A DNA stretch of 59,456 nt from Candidatus Scalindua sp. (GTDB lineage Bacteria; Planctomycetota; Brocadiia; Brocadiales; Scalinduaceae), in NCBI GenBank assembly GCA_018670825.1, contig JABHIW010000068.1, positions 1 through 59,456 of the forward strand, read 5' to 3'. The position numbers and the translations under genes are program-made. This document shows positions 43,054-51,551 of the stretch, in pieces (positions within the stretch are counted from its first letter, which is position 1; each line of letters starts with the position of its first letter). The notes under the pieces were generated by a model. That model worked only from the letters and a program-made list of their open reading frames with translations. It did not search any database and was not told the DNA's origin.

Positions 43054-43545
43054 ATGCATACATCTGAAGACTTTGCACAGGAATTAATAGACAGCGGTTA
43101 CGATTTTTTCACTGGTGTCCCCTGTTCTATTATTGGTAATCTTATTACAAATCTTACAGATAGGCCTGATGTTACCTATATACCTGCAGTAAGGGAAGAC
43201 GCCGCAGTCGGTGTTGCAAGTGGAGCATATATGGCGGGGAAGGTACCCGTGGTCTTAATGCAAAACTCCGGTCTTGGCCAATGTTTAAATACCCTTACTT
43301 CCCTGAACCTTATTTACAAGCTCCCCTGCTTAATAATAGTCACATGGCGGGGGTTTGAAGGCAAGGATGCACCCGAACATCTGATAATGGGCAGGACATG
43401 CGATAAACTTCTTGATACGGTTGGCATTCCACACCATAACTTTAACCATGACAACATGAAAGCCCTCATAAATATGTCATATAAACTGGTCACCGAAAAC
43501 AGAGAGCCTCTGGTCCTTTTCTTAAAAAAAGGAATAATTGATTGA
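43054..43545 (+). CDS. Phosphonopyruvate decarboxylase, alpha (PYR-domain) subunit
   Basis: 163 aa. Thiamine-diphosphate enzyme half that supplies the conserved Glu48 (PAVREDAAVGVASGAYMAG). GVPCSIIGNL and VVLMQNSGLGQCLNTLTSL are typical of phosphonopyruvate and sulfopyruvate decarboxylases. The next gene encodes the PP-domain half and overlaps it by 4 bp. Split chains of this size are also known for ComDE (sulfopyruvate decarboxylase of coenzyme M synthesis); Ppd is mostly a single chain of about 380 aa. Neighbouring aminotransferase and nucleotidyltransferase genes favour phosphonopyruvate as substrate, giving phosphonoacetaldehyde. Fairly sure of family, less of substrate. Confidence 0.8.
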   Translation: MHTSEDFAQELIDSGYDFFTGVPCSIIGNLITNLTDRPDVTYIPAVREDAAVGVASGAYMAGKVPVVLMQNSGLGQCLNTLTSLNLIYKLPCLIIVTWRGFEGKDAPEHLIMGRTCDKLLDTVGIPHHNFNHDNMKALINMSYKLVTENREPLVLFLKKGIID

Positions 43546-44111
43546 ATTACAGAGAAGCGATAACGACAATAACTGAATTACTGGAAGATCAGCTGGTTAT
43601 CTGCGCGAACGGTTTGATAAGCAGAGAAACCTTCACGATAAGGGACAGGGCTGAGAACTTTTACATGATTGGATCTATGGGAATGGCCTCTTCAATAGGC
43701 CTGGGAATAGCATTAAGCAAACCTTCAAGAAAAACAATTGTTCTGGAAGGTGACGGAAACCTGCTGATGAATCTTGGTTCGCTACCAATGACGGGTTCTC
43801 TACAACCCGGAAATCTTTTGCATATCGTACTGGATAATGAAGTATATGCGTCAACAGGAAATCAACCAACTATTTCTAACGTAATAGAACTGGAGGAGAT
43901 TGCAAAGTCCGCAAAATATGCATACGTAAAAAGAGTGACAACTAATGAGGATCTGAAAAGAGAGGTGATACATACACTGAAAAGTGAAGGTCCCTCTTTC
44001 CTTCTGGTAAAAATATCTGATAATGCAGAACAGATAGGAATCGGCAGGGTAACCCACAGCCCGGAACAAATTAAAGAGAGATTTATGTCGGCTATCAGCG
44101 GGAAAAGGTAA
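43542..44111 (+). CDS. Phosphonopyruvate decarboxylase, beta (PP-domain) subunit
   Basis: 189 aa from TTG 43542, overlapping the alpha stop codon, so the two are translated together. The thiamine-diphosphate/Mg2+ site is GDG at residues 70-72 (LEGDGNLLMNLGS) with Asn99 (HIVLDNEVYASTGNQPT) at the right distance. GSMGMASSIGLGIALSK is the usual approach strand. The STGNQPT segment corresponds to SVGGQPT of Ppd. No transit or membrane segment. It acts with the alpha chain; see that entry for the substrate question. A 94-bp inverted-repeat element begins 5 bp after its stop. Confidence 0.8.
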   Translation: MNYREAITTITELLEDQLVICANGLISRETFTIRDRAENFYMIGSMGMASSIGLGIALSKPSRKTIVLEGDGNLLMNLGSLPMTGSLQPGNLLHIVLDNEVYASTGNQPTISNVIELEEIAKSAKYAYVKRVTTNEDLKREVIHTLKSEGPSFLLVKISDNAEQIGIGRVTHSPEQIKERFMSAISGKR

Positions 44112-44115
44112 TCAC

Positions 44116-44209
44116 TTAATAAGTTGAAGAAAACTTATAATACAAAACCACCCCTTTCCCCTCCTTCGCAAGGAGGGGATTAAAAAGGAAGTTTTCTTCA
44201 ACTTATTAA
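44116..44209. repeat. MITE-like element with perfect 21-bp inverted repeats inside the phosphonate cluster
   Basis: Left end 44116-44136 is the exact reverse complement of right end 44189-44209 (left reads TTAATAAGTTGAAGAAAACT plus T). The centre holds a second strong palindrome, CCCCTCCTT/AAGGAGGGG. In RNA the whole would fold into one long hairpin, between the decarboxylase and aminotransferase genes. It has no coding potential. Confidence 0.8.
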
Positions 44210-44236
44210 TTATTTACGAAAAAAGAAACATTAATT

Positions 44237-44295
44237 GTAGGGCTCGTTTCCCAAACGAGCCTCTTAAAAAAGGCTGTTTGGGAAACAGCCCCTAC
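44237..44295. repeat. Paired REP palindromes (GTAGGG ... CCCTAC)
   Basis: Two palindromes, GGCTCGTTTCCCAAACGAGC and GGCTGTTTGGGAAACAGCC, bracketed by GTAGGG at the left and CCCCTAC at the right. This GGTTTCCC-centred type differs from the GTAGGGGCACG repeats at 40-41 kb but shares the GTAGGGG end. Confidence 0.7.
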
Positions 44296-44461
44296 ATTTT
44301 TTGTTCAAGTATCGCTCAATTTAATTACACAAAGCAAAGAAAGAGAATAAATTGCTTTGGAGTCCTTCCGAAAGGAAGACCCCCTGCTTCCCCGGACGAA
44401 AAAAGCCGAGGACTTTTCACAGGGAATCCAAAAATCAAGGAAACAGGAGGAAATAGTAATT

Positions 44462-45541
44462 TTGAAAAGAATGATTCTGCTAAACCCAGGGCCTGTGTGT
44501 ACTTCAGAAAGAGTTAGAAACTCTCTTATGAAAGGTGATATGTGCCACCGTGAGAGTGAATTTTCCACAATACTAGCCAATACACGCAAAAAAATATTAC
44601 AGGCCTTTGCGCCAAACGGAGATTACACAACTGCAATCATTACCGGGTCCGGTACAGCTTCTCTGGAAGCTGGTATCTGCTCTTCGGTAAGCGAGGGAAA
44701 AAAGATTTTAATCATAAACAATGGTGTTTACGGTGAGAGAATATCACGTATCGCATCCGCATATAGATTCAACAAAGTTGAACTCAAATATGACTGGCGT
44801 GAACGACCTGATATAAAACAGATTGAAGACACCATCTCAAAAAACCCTGATATTGAAGTAGTCGCAATGGTACACCATGAGACCACTACCGGCTTAATAA
44901 ATCCAATCACCGACGTTGGGGCCATTACCAATAAGTATGGCAGGACTTTCTTCCTAGACTCTGTCAGTGGTCTTGGAGGAGAAGAGATAGATCTGGTAAA
45001 CGACAATGTTGATATATGTATCGGCACCGCTAATAAATGCATTCAGGGCCTGCCGGGGTTGTCATTTGTTTTGCTAAAGCAGGATGAAGTAAAGAGGATG
45101 AGAAACATACCGCCTCGTTCTCTTTATTTGAACGTTATCTCCCAACTGGATGAACAGGAGCAAAAGGAAGAATGTCCGTTTACACCATCGGTGCACACAT
45201 TCTACGCCTTTGAAGAAGCACTGGACGAATTACTGGAAGAGGGCATCCAGGGCAGAATTAACCGATACGAAAAAGCATCATCATATTTAAGGAAAGAATT
45301 TAAGAGACTTAATCTGGAGTTACTCTTACCGGAAGAACACCTTTCCAAGACAATCACTGCGTTGTATCTGCCAAAAAATATGACCTATGCCCATCTGCAT
45401 GATAGTTTAAAGGAAAAAGGGTTCATCATCTATGCCGGTCAGGGAGAATTAAACAAAACGATCTTCAGAATTGCGAATATGGGAGAATTAACCATGGGTG
45501 ACTTGGAAGATTTAATTAAAAACTTAGAGGAAGTTTTATAA
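44462..45541 (+). CDS. phnW: 2-aminoethylphosphonate-pyruvate transaminase-like class V aminotransferase
   Basis: 359 aa from TTG 44462 (AGGAGG 11 bases upstream) or 356 aa from ATG 44471. The frame extends back to 44357, but that stretch holds a CTTCC/GGAAG hairpin (44365-44378) and repeat-like DNA and is unlikely to be translated. Opening MILLNPGPVCTSERVRNSLM, the PLP Asp in FFLDSVSGLGGEEIDL and the Schiff-base Lys in TANKCIQGLPGLSFVL match PhnW. In this context the reaction would run in the biosynthetic sense, phosphonoacetaldehyde plus an amino donor to 2-aminoethylphosphonate. Serine-glyoxylate or phosphoserine aminotransferase relatives are less likely given the neighbours. Confidence 0.85.
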   Translation: MKRMILLNPGPVCTSERVRNSLMKGDMCHRESEFSTILANTRKKILQAFAPNGDYTTAIITGSGTASLEAGICSSVSEGKKILIINNGVYGERISRIASAYRFNKVELKYDWRERPDIKQIEDTISKNPDIEVVAMVHHETTTGLINPITDVGAITNKYGRTFFLDSVSGLGGEEIDLVNDNVDICIGTANKCIQGLPGLSFVLLKQDEVKRMRNIPPRSLYLNVISQLDEQEQKEECPFTPSVHTFYAFEEALDELLEEGIQGRINRYEKASSYLRKEFKRLNLELLLPEEHLSKTITALYLPKNMTYAHLHDSLKEKGFIIYAGQGELNKTIFRIANMGELTMGDLEDLIKNLEEVL

Positions 45542-45636
45542 TCCAAATAACGGGAACTGCAAATCCGGGAATCAAGAATTACGAATTGGGAGTTATTTGT
45601 AAATAAAACATTAAATTTATACAAGGAAATATAACA

Positions 45637-46374
45637 ATGAAAGTCATAATGTTAGCAGCAGGTGTTGGGAAGAGGATGTCAGCGGTGACAAATGTAATTC
45701 CCAAATGCCTTATTAAAGTCGGCGAAAAAACGCTGCTGGAGAGGCACCTTGAGATAATATCTCTTCTGGGCATAAAGGACATCGTATTTGTTGTCGGCCA
45801 TTTCAAAGAGAAGATAAAAGAAATCGTAGAAAAGAACAGCAACGGATTTAATATTAAATATATAGAAAACGAACAATACACTAAAGGCAGTATCCTCTCC
45901 CTGTGGTATGCCAGAGATGAATTGAACGACGACGTATTGATTATGGATGCCGATGTATTGTATCACGATGAGCTGCTCAGAATGCTTGCTGAATCCAACA
46001 ATAAGAACTGTTTTCTTCTGGATAAAAACTGTGATGATACGGGAGAGGAGATGATGCTGTTTGTAAGAGGAGATAACGTAGTCGGGATTTCCAAAGTCAA
46101 CTCTTATGATTGCGATTTTAAGGGAGAGGGTGTAGGCTTTTTTAAACTTGCTGCAAATGATTGCCATAAACTTAAAAATATACTTGAAGAGTTTGAACAG
46201 GCAGGAAAGGTTAATGTTGAATATGAAGACTCGTTACACGAGCTACTTTCCCATTGTACAGCCGGATTTGAAAGTGTGGATGATTTACCATGGATTGAAA
46301 TTGATTTTGAAGAGGATATAGAAAGGGCTGGAAGAGAAATTCTACCAAAAATAGAAAATGTTGATAGAAACTGA
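45637..46374 (+). CDS. LicC/PntC-like cytidylyltransferase
   Basis: 245 aa; AAGGA precedes ATG 45637. Nucleotidyltransferase fold: MLAAGVGKRM (NTP-binding loop), PKCLIKVGEKTLLERHLEII with Lys23, and the metal-binding DADVLYH (Asp104, Asp106). NEQYTKGSILSLWYARDEL matches the LicC and PntC subgroup that makes CDP-choline or CMP-aminoethylphosphonate. Gene order (decarboxylase, transaminase, then this) makes 2-aminoethylphosphonate the likely substrate. In several bacteria PntC is fused to or next to the transaminase. Its stop overlaps the next gene by 17 bp. A sugar-phosphate or phosphocholine substrate remains possible. Confidence 0.82.
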   Translation: MKVIMLAAGVGKRMSAVTNVIPKCLIKVGEKTLLERHLEIISLLGIKDIVFVVGHFKEKIKEIVEKNSNGFNIKYIENEQYTKGSILSLWYARDELNDDVLIMDADVLYHDELLRMLAESNNKNCFLLDKNCDDTGEEMMLFVRGDNVVGISKVNSYDCDFKGEGVGFFKLAANDCHKLKNILEEFEQAGKVNVEYEDSLHELLSHCTAGFESVDDLPWIEIDFEEDIERAGREILPKIENVDRN

Positions 46375-47002
46375 GAAAAAGAGCGACCAATCTGTAATTT
46401 CTCATTCAGACAGTCCTATAATTGACAGATACATAATCCGCAAAATATCAGGGTTTATCACCGGGCTTCTTGTAAAGACACCCGTCACGCCAAACCAAGT
46501 AACTATTATAAGCCTGATCCTTGGCATTGTCTCTGCATCTTTCTTTTCCCATGGGGCACATGCATATACCATAATTGCCAGTCTGTTTTATTTAGTTTCA
46601 ACTGTATTCGACCAATGTGACGGAGAGGTGGCACGGTTCAAAAATATGGCGTCTGATTTTGGTAAGACTTTCGACATAATAGTAGATTCCATAGTTAATG
46701 CTGCAATCACTATTGGGATCACTATTGCAATCTACAATACAAATGGTTCCGGCCTCACTATCATAGTGGGCTTGCTTGCGATGACAGGTATTGTAATCTC
46801 ACTCCTTTTAACAACCTATTTTAGTGGTGAGGGCAAGAATGATACCGGAACAAAGGAGATGCTTGATAAGCTGAACAATAAGGACTTTTTTTATATCATC
46901 ATGCTCGCATCCGTGATCTTTAATCAGATGATATGGTTTCTCCTGATTATGGCGATTGGAACTAATATATACTGGATAGTCCACAAAATAGCTCATCGTT
47001 AA
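46358..47002 (+). CDS. CDP-alcohol phosphotransferase
   Basis: 214-aa membrane enzyme. The family motif is complete: Asp85 and Asp88-Gly89 (FDQCDGEVAR), then Asp106 and Asp110 (FGKTFDIIVDS). Several membrane helices are seen (TIISLILGIVSASFF, TIIASLFYLVSTVF, AAITIGITIAIY, LLAMTGIVISLLL). It overlaps the nucleotidyltransferase gene by 17 bp, so the two are coupled. The probable step is transfer of a CMP-linked head group to a lipid alcohol. If the head group is aminoethylphosphonate, the product is a phosphonolipid analogous to phosphatidylethanolamine. The acceptor (diacylglycerol, inositol or another) cannot be read from sequence. Confidence 0.85.
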   Translation: MLIETEKKSDQSVISHSDSPIIDRYIIRKISGFITGLLVKTPVTPNQVTIISLILGIVSASFFSHGAHAYTIIASLFYLVSTVFDQCDGEVARFKNMASDFGKTFDIIVDSIVNAAITIGITIAIYNTNGSGLTIIVGLLAMTGIVISLLLTTYFSGEGKNDTGTKEMLDKLNNKDFFYIIMLASVIFNQMIWFLLIMAIGTNIYWIVHKIAHR

Positions 47003-47064
47003 ATTAGATTCTGAAGCGAAACTATAACTCAGCTTAGTCCACTTTGCCGAAAGGAGCCAGGTCC

Positions 47065-48705
47065 TTGAATCCAAAAAGTTGTTCTGAACGTGTAATAGAA
47101 TATCACGAGAGGACAAAGCACCTTCCAAATCGTCCAGCAAATTCTGCCGGTTATCTTGATTGGGCGACAGAGCCTAATCCATTTAGAAGCTATGAAGGAA
47201 CAGATCCTGTTCAACTTCCGTTCTCAAACACTATTTCAGGCGCAAATTATTTTGATTTATTTGAAAGGAAAAACAATAAATTCCAGACCTTTTCCTTAAC
47301 AAATATAGCCCTTCTCCTGGAACTGTCCATGGGACTTTCCGCCTGGAAATCATACTCGGGAAACTCATGGGCGCTCCGAATGAACCCATCAAGCGGAAAC
47401 CTGCATCCCACAGAGACACATCTTGTTCTGCCTCCGATCCAGGAAAACAATAATTATGGAGGAGTTTTTCATTACAATCCTCTATCCCATGCACTTGAAC
47501 CAAGAGCAGAATTTGATGAACAGTTCTGGTTAAGGTTAGAAAAGCACTTTTCTCAAAAAGGCTTTCTCATTGGATTTACAAGTATATATTGGAGAGAATC
47601 ATGGAAATATGGCGAACGCGCGTTTCGCTACTGTAATCATGATATAGGACATGCGATGGCCTGTCTCAGTTTCTCCGCAAATCTTTTAGGATGGAAAACA
47701 ACCTATCTCAACTCTTTATCAACTAAAGATATGGAAATAATTCTGGGATTTCAAAAAACCAAGTGGAAGGAGTTTGAAAGTGAGGAACCTGAACTTCTAT
47801 TCTTTATGCATGAAAGCACTGAAAATCTTGACAGGAGAGACATCCCTCCTGACATTATCAAATCCTTTGAGTCTCTTCATTTCAAAGGTGAACCAAACCA
47901 GTTAAGCAAGGGCCATGAGGACTGGTCTGTTGTTGATGAAGTCTCTTCTGAGACTAACAAACCCACGACAGAAGGAAAAATATATCATTACAAAGGTCAT
48001 GAGTATTTCGAGAAAGAGACACATTCAATGTCTGGTGAAAAAATTATCCGCCAGAGAAGAAGCGCCCAATCCTATGATGCAAAGACCACTATTACAAAAA
48101 AAGATTTCTTTGCCATTTTAGACAAGACCATTCCAAGGAGCCACTGCGCTCCCTTTGATCTGGAACCGGGTGATATTTCTGTCCACCTCTTCATTTTTGT
48201 ACACAGGGTTGTTGGTCTGGATTCCGGACTATATTTTCTGATTCGTAACGAAGAAGATCTTTCAGACATTAAGCAAAATTGCCATCCCTATTTCTCTTGG
48301 AAAGGGATCCACGACGCACCCTATATGCCGAACCTTTATCTTTTGAAAAAAGGAGATTTCAGGCGAGAAGCAACATTCGCAAGCTGTCAACAGGATATCG
48401 CTGGTGATGGAGCGTTTTCCGTAGGAATGATTGCAAAGTTTAAGGAAAACGTAAAAAAGAATCCTTTTTTATATCGCCGACTGTTCTGGGAAACGGGGAT
48501 GATTGGACAGATCCTTTATTTAGAAGCGGAGGTTCATTCAGTCAGAGGTACAGGAATCGGCTGTTTTTTTGATGATGTAGTTCACAAGCTCTTAGGGTTA
48601 GACAATAACTCCTATCAAAGCCTCTACCATTTCACCATCGGAGGAGCACTGGAAGATAAACGTATCACCACACTACCACCCTACTACCATTTAAAGAAAC
48701 AGTAA
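47065..48705 (+). CDS. SagB/ThcOx-type nitroreductase-like dehydrogenase, two domains
   Basis: 546 aa from TTG 47065, which has AAGGAG at the ideal distance; an earlier TTG at 47044 adds 7 residues. It contains two nitroreductase-fold halves. The first (residues about 60-260) has SLTNIALLLELSMGLSAWK, MNPSSGNLHPTETHLV (FMN-binding) and AFRYCNHDIGHAMACLSF. The second (about 330-546) has RRSAQSYD at its start and GIGCFFDDVVHKLLGL near its end. SagB-type enzymes oxidise azolines in peptide natural products, but many stand-alone copies have no known substrate. No YcaO or precursor-peptide gene is visible near it, so a RiPP role is not supported. Confidence 0.85.
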   Translation: MNPKSCSERVIEYHERTKHLPNRPANSAGYLDWATEPNPFRSYEGTDPVQLPFSNTISGANYFDLFERKNNKFQTFSLTNIALLLELSMGLSAWKSYSGNSWALRMNPSSGNLHPTETHLVLPPIQENNNYGGVFHYNPLSHALEPRAEFDEQFWLRLEKHFSQKGFLIGFTSIYWRESWKYGERAFRYCNHDIGHAMACLSFSANLLGWKTTYLNSLSTKDMEIILGFQKTKWKEFESEEPELLFFMHESTENLDRRDIPPDIIKSFESLHFKGEPNQLSKGHEDWSVVDEVSSETNKPTTEGKIYHYKGHEYFEKETHSMSGEKIIRQRRSAQSYDAKTTITKKDFFAILDKTIPRSHCAPFDLEPGDISVHLFIFVHRVVGLDSGLYFLIRNEEDLSDIKQNCHPYFSWKGIHDAPYMPNLYLLKKGDFRREATFASCQQDIAGDGAFSVGMIAKFKENVKKNPFLYRRLFWETGMIGQILYLEAEVHSVRGTGIGCFFDDVVHKLLGLDNNSYQSLYHFTIGGALEDKRITTLPPYYHLKKQ

Positions 48706-48835
48706 CAATACATAAAATTATTTATATCATCAATCCGGTTTTTGACTAATTTTTTTCACATAATAATTGTTTCACTAATTATCATTACCGTATAAAAAAT
48801 ATTGTAGAGAAGAAGAAACATTTTGATAGTTTTAA

Positions 48836-49153
48836 AATGCCGGCCTAGAACCTTCTTACGTCCACCCGCTTGCAATCAAGGCTATGAATGAATCCGGCAT
48901 TGATATTACAAATCAATATTCGAAAACAGTAAATGAGTTCCTGGGACAGAATTTTTCATACGTAATTACTGTCTGTGATGGTGCGAAAGAACGTTGTCCT
49001 GTTTTTCCAGGGAAATATAATGCCATTCACTGGAGCATTGAAGATCCTGCTTCCGCCGAAGGTACTGAAAATGAAAGGATAAATGTTTTTAGAAGAGTCC
49101 GCCAGAATATACTAGAAAGGGTAAACCATTTCGTTTCAAACTTGGATGAATAG
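48836..49153 (+). pseudogene. 5'-truncated arsenate reductase (LMW-PTP family ArsC)
   Basis: From ATG 48884 the 89-residue frame reads MNESGIDITNQYSKTV, VITVCDGAKERCPVFPG and HWSIEDPASAEGTE, the second half of thioredoxin-coupled ArsC. The same frame upstream encodes NAGLEPSYVHPLAIKA (48836-48883), also ArsC, and then hits TAA at 48833. The N-terminal catalytic loop (CxGNSxRS) is missing, so the protein cannot reduce arsenate. Cys 32 and Cys 39 relative to ATG 48884 may be the remaining redox cysteines. No intact ars gene is nearby. A decayed gene is the best reading; an assembly error is the alternative. Confidence 0.75.
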
Positions 49154-49301
49154 TAAGCTACTACTAACATGAATAAAAAAGTGAAAGTATGTACTAGTCT
49201 GGTACCGTTCGAGATAGAAACAAGTAGTTGCTCTTCTCGTTTTATCGTTTAAAAGCAGGGTAACCGTTAAATTAGGAAATAAAACAGTTTTTCCACAGAT
49301 A

Positions 49302-49703
49302 TCAATAACCTAGTTTTTCAAGCTCCGGATAAAACATTCCTTCTTCAAATGCTATCCTGTCTGCAAGCGCACTTTTTATGCCATTGAAATCGTTTGCAAA
49401 GTCATCGCTGCCGACTGCATCAGACGATGAGTACTTATCAAAAAACGGTAATAATGCTGTTTGGGCTATGCTGCCGAGTTCACCCATAAACCTTTGTGCT
49501 GACGATTTAAAAGGCCCTTCAACACCCGCCTTGTCCATTGCTTCCTGTATAACATTGTTTTCTTCCCTAACATGGGCCAACAAAGCTTCTTTTAAGCTAT
49601 TTAGAGCATCAACCCTTTGTTGCCCTCCTGCTGAATCAATTTGGGCTAATAAACTTACTGCCACCTGGTGTGTTGCTTTAAAACTGTCGACTGTTGCTCC
49701 CAT
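49302..49703 (-). CDS. Hemerythrin-like (HHE) protein
   Basis: 133 aa; AAGGAGTGGTG provides a ribosome site. A four-helix layout with likely di-iron ligands in THQVAV (His12), AHVREENNVI (His and Glu), and the final FEEGMFYPELEK. A canonical hemerythrin has seven ligands with more His; this fits the looser HHE family. Roles in that family include oxygen or NO binding. No operon partner. Confidence 0.65.
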   Translation of the reverse strand: MGATVDSFKATHQVAVSLLAQIDSAGGQQRVDALNSLKEALLAHVREENNVIQEAMDKAGVEGPFKSSAQRFMGELGSIAQTALLPFFDKYSSSDAVGSDDFANDFNGIKSALADRIAFEEGMFYPELEKLGY

Positions 49704-49815
49704 GTGGCACCACTCCTTTCTTCATGTTACAAAAATTTAACCCACTTAAATTTGTGTTATTGTAAAAATGATTGAAAAAATAGAGAATACCTGCACAAAC
49801 CGGAAATTTATCTTT

Positions 49816-49844
49816 TTGACAATGCTTTAGTGCGACTATACAAT
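49816..49844 (+). promoter_or_regulatory. Strong sigma-70-type promoter for nadB
   Basis: TTGACA at 49816-49821 (6/6), 17-bp spacer, TACAAT at 49839-49844 (5/6). The predicted start lies about 36 bases before ATG 49888, with GAGG before the ATG. Confidence 0.65.
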
Positions 49845-49887
49845 CCACATACATAAGGGCAAATTAATCTAACAATATTTAGAGGCA

Positions 49888-51516
49888 ATGACAACAAAAA
49901 ATATTTTCAAGAGATACTTGGTATCATTCAATAGTAAAACACTTCAACACATTTTCACAGACACTCTTATAATTGGTAGCGGTGTTGCAGGCTTAAGCTC
50001 TGCCATTCATGCCGCTAAGGGAGGATCAGTCTTAATAGTAACCAAGTCCAAGATAAATGAAAATTGTACCGAGCATGCACAAGGAGGAATTGCCGCAAAA
50101 TTAAACCCGGATGACAGTTTTAATCAGCACATAATCGATACTCTTAATACAGGGCATGGTATTTGTGATGAAGACGTTGTTAGTGGAGTAGTTAGAGAAG
50201 GCCCAAAACGCGTAAAAGAATTAATAGGCTGGGGTGCCAAATTTGATAAAGAGAATGGAAAGCTGGTCTTCACAAAAGAGGGAGCTCACAGCCACCCGAG
50301 AATATTACGGGCCAGAGGAGATTCCACCGGTAAAGAGATTGAAGAAACATTAATCAATATGGTTAAAAAAAACCCTAGAATCAGGGTTTTTGAACATACG
50401 TTTGCTCTTGATTTATTGGCAAGCAAAAACACATGTAATGGAATTATTGCATGGCGCAGTCGTGACGGAAACACATTGATATGGGCAAAACACACTATTT
50501 TAGCTTCAGGTGGTTGTGGCCAGGTTTATAGAGAAACAACAAATCCTGAAATATCAACTGGAGACGGGATTGCAATGGCTTATCGAGCCGGGATAGAACT
50601 TCAGGATCTTGAATTCGTACAATTTCACCCAACTACATTATACGTCGCTGGTGCAGAAAGAGTTTTAATTTCTGAAACAGTTCGCGGTGAAGGAGGGGTA
50701 TTGAGGAATAAATTCGGTGAGAGGTTCATGCTGAATTATCATCCCAACGCAGAACTGGCACCAAGAGATATTGTCAGCAGGAGCATTGTACAGGAAATAC
50801 GCAAGACTGATTATACACATGTATATCTGGATGTAAGACACATTGCGAAAGAAAAACTCAGCATCAGATTTCCAAAGATAAAGAAATTATGCGCATCTTT
50901 TGGCATTGACATCACTAAAGAATTAATCCCTGTACACCCAAGCGCTCATTACATGATAGGCGGTATTAAAGTAGACCAAAACGGAAGGACAAGCATGGAA
51001 AATCTTCTTGCCTGTGGAGAAGTGTCCTCTACAGGATTACATGGAGCAAACCGTTTGGGCAGTAACTCATTATTAGAAGGGCTGGTTTTTGGCTACAGGA
51101 CTGGCCACATAGCAGGTAAGGAAGCGGCAAAAAACAAAGATAAATTGTTGTCACCACGTTTCTTTAAAGGACCTCCTAAGAACCATTTATATAATGAACT
51201 GGATTTAGAAGACATAAAAAATTCACTAAAAAGTATTATGTGGAGAAATGTTGGTATTGAAAGAGATGGCAAATACCTTAAAGATACAATTAATAGCATT
51301 AAAGACTGGTCAAAGTATATAATAAGTAATGAATTTTCTTCACCACTTGGCTGGGAAGTACAAAATATGCTCACAGCATCGTTCTTAATTGCAAGCTCTG
51401 CTTTCAGGAGAAGTGAATCGAGAGGTGTACACTATCGGCTAGACCACCTTAATACAAATGACAAACAGTGGAAAAAACACATCATAGTTAATAATAACAA
51501 AAAGGACTTTGAATAA
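49888..51516 (+). CDS. nadB: L-aspartate oxidase
   Basis: 542-aa FAD enzyme that oxidises L-aspartate to iminoaspartate, the first step of bacterial de novo NAD synthesis. FAD-binding site: DTLIIGSGVAGLSSAIHAAK. Further marks are EHAQGGIAAKL, SHPRILRARGDSTGKEI, FVQFHPTTLY, SETVRGEGGVLRN, APRDIVSRSI and HYMIGGIKVDQNGRTSM, ending with GANRLGSNSLLEGLVFG. The succinate-dehydrogenase-type catalytic Arg and His segments are intact. The C-terminal helical region is present but a little short. About 30 extra residues precede the FAD motif. nadA and nadC are not in the window. Confidence 0.95.
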   Translation: MTTKNIFKRYLVSFNSKTLQHIFTDTLIIGSGVAGLSSAIHAAKGGSVLIVTKSKINENCTEHAQGGIAAKLNPDDSFNQHIIDTLNTGHGICDEDVVSGVVREGPKRVKELIGWGAKFDKENGKLVFTKEGAHSHPRILRARGDSTGKEIEETLINMVKKNPRIRVFEHTFALDLLASKNTCNGIIAWRSRDGNTLIWAKHTILASGGCGQVYRETTNPEISTGDGIAMAYRAGIELQDLEFVQFHPTTLYVAGAERVLISETVRGEGGVLRNKFGERFMLNYHPNAELAPRDIVSRSIVQEIRKTDYTHVYLDVRHIAKEKLSIRFPKIKKLCASFGIDITKELIPVHPSAHYMIGGIKVDQNGRTSMENLLACGEVSSTGLHGANRLGSNSLLEGLVFGYRTGHIAGKEAAKNKDKLLSPRFFKGPPKNHLYNELDLEDIKNSLKSIMWRNVGIERDGKYLKDTINSIKDWSKYIISNEFSSPLGWEVQNMLTASFLIASSAFRRSESRGVHYRLDHLNTNDKQWKKHIIVNNNKKDFE

Positions 51517-51551
51517 TAATTTCTCAATGCCGTAGTTTCAGCCAATAAGCA

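Noticed and set aside
43054..44111. Coenzyme M pathway (ComDE sulfopyruvate decarboxylase)
   Set aside because: No other coenzyme M gene nearby; the transaminase, cytidylyltransferase and CDP-alcohol transferase fit a phosphonate route better.
44357..44461. N-terminal extension of the transaminase
   Set aside because: The stretch holds a GAAA-loop hairpin and repeat DNA; the AGGAGG site and the family start point to 44462-44471.
47065..48705. RiPP (azoline peptide) gene cluster around the SagB-like gene
   Set aside because: No YcaO, SagC/D or precursor peptide gene in the surrounding DNA.
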